This document shows positions 19,501 to 22,972 of a DNA stretch of 22,972 bases, one piece after another. The notes under the pieces were generated by a model. That model was given only the letters and a program-made list of their open reading frames with translations. It was not told the origin of the DNA and ran no database searches. This DNA is from Haplomitrium mnioides. Taxonomy: Eukaryota > Marchantiophyta > Haplomitriopsida > Calobryales. The position numbers were made by a program, and so were the translations under genes. Numbering within the stretch: the stretch's first letter is position 1; each line of letters starts with the position of its first letter. The stretch covers positions 1-22,972 of the forward strand of contig JBNGIS010018695.1 of assembly GCA_049999725.1 (NCBI GenBank), read 5' to 3'.

Positions 19501-22072
19501 TGTGATGAGAGTAGATGGCAGGTGATGCTCTCACCAAAGCAATGCCAAAAGAAGGCTACTTCAACTTGATCAACAAATATTGTGTGATATGAGTATATGG
19601 CAAATGATGGACTCACGAAGGAATTGCTAAAAAAAAGTCATTTTAAGTTAATTAGCAAATATTGTGTTATAAGAGTGTATAGCAGATAATGCTCTCACCA
19701 AGGCATTGCTCGAAGAAAGTTACTTGAAGTTGATCAGCAAAAAATGTGTGATAAGAGTATATGGTAGATTATGCTCTTACCAAGCCATTGAAAAAAAGGA
19801 AGTCACTTCAAGTTGATGAGCAAATATTGTGTGATAAGAGTATATGGGAAATGATGCTCTCACCAAGGCATTGTTCAAAGAACGTCACCTCAAGTTGATC
19901 AGCAAATATTGTGTGATAAAAGGAGATGGCACATGATGCTATCCCCAATGCATTGCGCAAAGAAAGTCACTTGAAGTTGATCAGCAAATATTGTGTGACA
20001 AAAGTATATAGCAGATGATGCTCTCACAAGGACATTGTCCAAGGAAGGTCACTTCAAGCTTATCAATGAATATTGTGTGATAAGAGTATATGGCAAATGA
20101 TGATGTCTTCAAGGTATTGCCGAAAGAAAGCCAGTTCAAGTTGATCAGCAAATATTGTATAAGAAGAGTATATAGCCTATGATGCTCTCTCTAAGGCATT
20201 GCTCAAAAAAACTCACCTCAAGTTGATCAACAAATATTGTGTGATAAGAGTATATGGTAGATGATGCTCTCAGAAGGGCACTGCCCAAAGAAAGTCAGTT
20301 CAAGTTGATCAAAAATTTTGTGTGACAAGAGTATGAGGCAAATGATGCTCCTACCAAGGCATTGCCTAAGAAAAGTCACTTCAAGTTGATGAGCAAATAT
20401 TGTGTGATAAAAGTATATGGCAGATGATGCTCTCACCAAGGCATTGTATAAAGAAAGTCATTTCAAGTGTATCAAAAAATATTGTGTGAAAAAAGTATAT
20501 TGCAAATGATGCTCTCACTAAGTCATTACCCAAAGAAAGCCACTTCAAGTTGATCAACAAATATTATGTGAAAAGAGTATATGGCAGATGATACTCTCAC
20601 CAAGGCATTGCCCAAAGAAAGTCAGTTCAAGTTGATCAGAAAATATTGTGTGATAAGAGTTTATGTCAGATGATGCTCTGACCAAGGCATTGCCAAAAGA
20701 AAACCACTTCAAGTTGATCACCAAATATTGTGTGATAAGAGTATATGGCATATGATGCTCTCACCAAGGCATTTCTTAAAGAAAGTCAATTCATATTGAT
20801 CAACAAATATTGTGGTGTAAGAGTATACGGCAGCCTATGCTCTCTCGAGGACATTGCCCACAGAAGGTCACTTCAAATTGATCAGCAAATATTGTATGAA
20901 AAAAGTAAATGGGAGATGATACTCTCACCAAAGCATTGCCCAAAGAAAGTCAGTTCAAGTTGATGAGCAAGTATTGTGTGACAAGAGTATATGGCAGATG
21001 ATGCTCTTAGCAAGTCATTACCTAAAGAAAGACAATTCAAGTTGATCAACAAATGTTGTATGTCGAGAGTATATGGCAGATTATGCTATCACCAAGGCAT
21101 TGCCCAAAAAAAGTCACTTGAAATTGATCACCAAATAGTGTATGTGAGAGTATATGGCGGATGATGCTCTCACCAAGGCACTGCCTAAAGAAAGTCACTT
21201 CAAGTTGATGAGGAAATATTGTGTGATAAGAGTATATAATAGATGATGCTCTCACCAAGGCATTACCCAAAGAAAGTTGCTTCTAATTGATCAAGAAATG
21301 TTGTATCATAAGAGTGTATGGCAAATGATGCTCTCACCAAGGCATTGTCTAAATCAAGTCATTTCAAGTTGATCAACATATATTGTGTGATAAGAGTATA
21401 CAGCAAGTGATGCTCTCACCAAGACATTCCCTAAGGAAGATCACTTCAAGTTGATAAGCGAATATTCTGTGATAAGAGCATATCAAAGATAATGCTCTCA
21501 CAGGGGTAGTGCAAAAAAAAACCACTTCAAGTTGATCACCAAATATTGTGTGATAAGAATATATCGTAGATAATGTCCTCACCAAGGTATTGCTCAAAGA
21601 AAGTCACTTCAAGTTGATCAGCAAATATTGTGTGATAAGAGTGTATGGTAGATTATGCTCTCACCAAGGCATTGCCGAAAGAAAGTCACTTCAAGTTGTT
21701 CAAAAAATATTGTATGATAAAAGTATTTGGCAGATGATGCTTTCACCAAGGCATTGCCCAAAGAAAGTCACTTCAATTTGATCAAAAAATATTGTGTGAT
21801 AAGAGTATATGGCAGATAATGCTGTCACCAAAGCATTGCTCAAAGAAAGTCACTTCAAGGTTATGAGCAAATATTGTGTGACAAGAGTATATGGCTGATG
21901 ATTCTCTCACCAACGCATTCCTCAAAGAAAGTCACTTCAAGTGTATCAACAAATATTGTGTGAAGAAAGTACATGGCAAATGATGCTGTCACCAATGCAT
22001 TGCCTAAAGAAAGTCAATTCAAGTTGATTAACAAATATTGTGTGAAGAGAGTACTTGGTAGATGGTGCTCTC

Positions 22073-22972
22073 TGTCAGCCGGTGATTTGGAGCACTAAGG
22101 CTGAACGCACGAAATCGGAAGCTCCACTGGCGACATTGTTCCCTTTGCAAGTGTGAAGGCCCTCAGGAACAGCTGATTACCTCAAACAGCTGTTAAGAGC
22201 AGGGTGCATGAGTCCTGGGAGGGAAACAGGACCATGGCGGAGGAGGGAGAAGAAGGGATCAGCAACAAGGAAGCCCGAAGGCACTCCGAAGGAAGGCAGA
22301 TCGCGGGGGTCCTGCAGCGGCCACAAAACGGGAAGCAAGGATCGGGAGCTGACAGGAGGAGATGAGATCTTCACGAGGGCAAGCAAGGCCAGGGAAGAGG
22401 GACGCCTCGATCCCGCAAGCAAGCGCGAACCCTGCAGAGGTTGATCGAGCGATCCATCCGAGTCGGTAAGTCCCGAGGAAAGAGTGAAGTCCCCGAGAGG
22501 TCCCGCGAGAATCCACGGAAATGTGGCGTCTCCAGGGCCTTCGCGGGATTCCACGGACTACGTGGCAGCGCCAGGAGGCCCGCGGATCAGCGGAAAGGCG
22601 CCTCCCTAAGTGGGGTGCCCACTTAATATGGTTCCGAAGCGTCTTACGACGTGGGGAACCCGGTTAAGCGGGATCCGAGAGAAACACTACAGGGAAGGAA
22701 GGACAGGGGCCCGAAACATCGACTTATCGCGGGCCTGGCCGAAGGAAAACGGAGGAGTGCCATAAGGGCGATTAATCGGAGACCCAAGAGGAGGAAGAGC
22801 GCAGAAGCCGAAGGGGCGACCTAGCGCAGATTCGCCAAAGAGGAAGCACAAAGGATGAGCCGAAAGGGGGACTGATCCCTGATCTGACCGAACAAGGACG
22901 AGTGAAGGCGAAATGGCGACTTGTCGGCAAACTGGTTCGAACGACGCGAAGGAGTGGTGAAGCGGTGACCCA
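22073..22972 (+). mobile_element. Element C: 5' part of an LTR of the element B family
   Basis: It begins TGTCAGCCGGTGATTTGGAG directly after satellite sequence, matching the minus-strand start of LTR B (TGTCAGCCAGTGAATTGGAG). It then follows it with small deletions: GCATGAGTCCTGGGAGGG, CAGATCGCGGG, CTGCAGCGGCCA, GGAAGCAAGGATCGGG, GATCCCGCAAGC, the TCTTACGACGTGGGGAACCC block and later parts. It is in plus orientation, opposite to A and B, and runs off the window. It is more GC- and CpG-rich than LTR B. No part of its interior is seen. The plus-strand frames at 22208-22626 have no domain and are not called. Confidence 0.9.

Larger units (their letters stand above)
15247..22072. repeat. Satellite array, 82-bp monomer, about 83 copies
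   Basis: The array is uninterrupted head-to-tail. Anchoring on TGCTCT gives 15343, 15425 and 15507 at the left and 22066 at the right, an average of 82.0 bp. Landmarks of the monomer, in order: GATGATGCTCTCACCAAGGC, ATTGCCCAAAGAAAGTCAC, TTCAAGTTGATCAGCAAAT, ATTGTGTGATAAGAGTATAT, GGCA. Monomers differ by point changes and a few 1-3-bp indels, but the length is tightly kept. One frame reads DALTKALPKESHFKLISKYCVIRVYG, like the C-terminal end of Ty1/copia RNase H. The period is 3n+1, so the frame rotates each unit and only short reading frames occur; I call none as a gene. The first unit (15247-15346) is 18 bp too long. The array is bounded by LTR B on the left and LTR C on the right. Confidence 0.97.

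Noticed and set aside
20227-21597. Several minus-strand 65-74-codon frames that resemble one another
   Set aside because: They resemble one another only because the satellite repeats; they are antisense shadows of the monomer.
15247-22072. CRISPR array
   Set aside because: The whole 82-bp unit repeats without unique spacers, and the context is a plant retrotransposon landscape.
22208-22626. Plus-strand Arg/Gly/Ser-rich frames in element C
   Set aside because: They are in LTR sequence with high GC, where long open frames are common by chance. No domain was recognised.

Overview
The window looks like repeat-rich nuclear DNA of a land plant. The evidence is a set of Ty3/gypsy LTR retrotransposons of plant type, a primer-binding site that matches the 3' end of cytosolic tRNA-Asn, heavy C-to-T (methylation-type) decay, and a long satellite array. 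I see no intact host gene, rRNA, tRNA gene or CRISPR array. The species cannot be named from this sequence. Two 100-N assembly gaps lie near the left end.

Layout: 1-905 is low-information, partly AT-rich sequence with the two gaps and, at 880-905, a PBS-like box. 906-6591 is element A, a decayed Ty3/gypsy element on the minus strand, truncated in gag. It has an LTR (906-1543), a polypurine tract, integrase, RNase H, reverse transcriptase, an acidic linker, protease and the C-terminal part of gag. 6592-6694 is about 1.25 units of an 82-bp satellite. 6695-15246 is element B, a complete but decayed minus-strand LTR element whose LTRs (3158 and 2465 bp) are larger than its gene content. Its 2.9-kb interior encodes only gag and protease. 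15247-22072 is a continuous array of about 83 monomers of the same satellite. 22073-22972 is the start of a plus-strand LTR (element C) of the same family as B, running off the window.

How the parts relate: B inserted into the satellite. Its outer flanks are the two halves of one monomer, with a 5-bp target duplication (CTCAC/CTGAC). C entered the array at almost the same monomer position in the opposite orientation. A and B share gag-protease, PBS sequence, PPT and similar LTR ends but have very different LTRs. B may therefore have been a non-autonomous partner that used enzymes from an A-like element.

The most interesting point is the satellite itself. One frame of the monomer reads DALTKALPKESHFKL, which resembles the C-terminal end of Ty1/copia RNase H (the D-x-L-T-K-x-L motif). 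The array therefore probably arose by amplification of a short piece of a copia element. Because 82 is not a multiple of 3, the reading frame rotates in every unit, so the array is not a protein-coding repeat.
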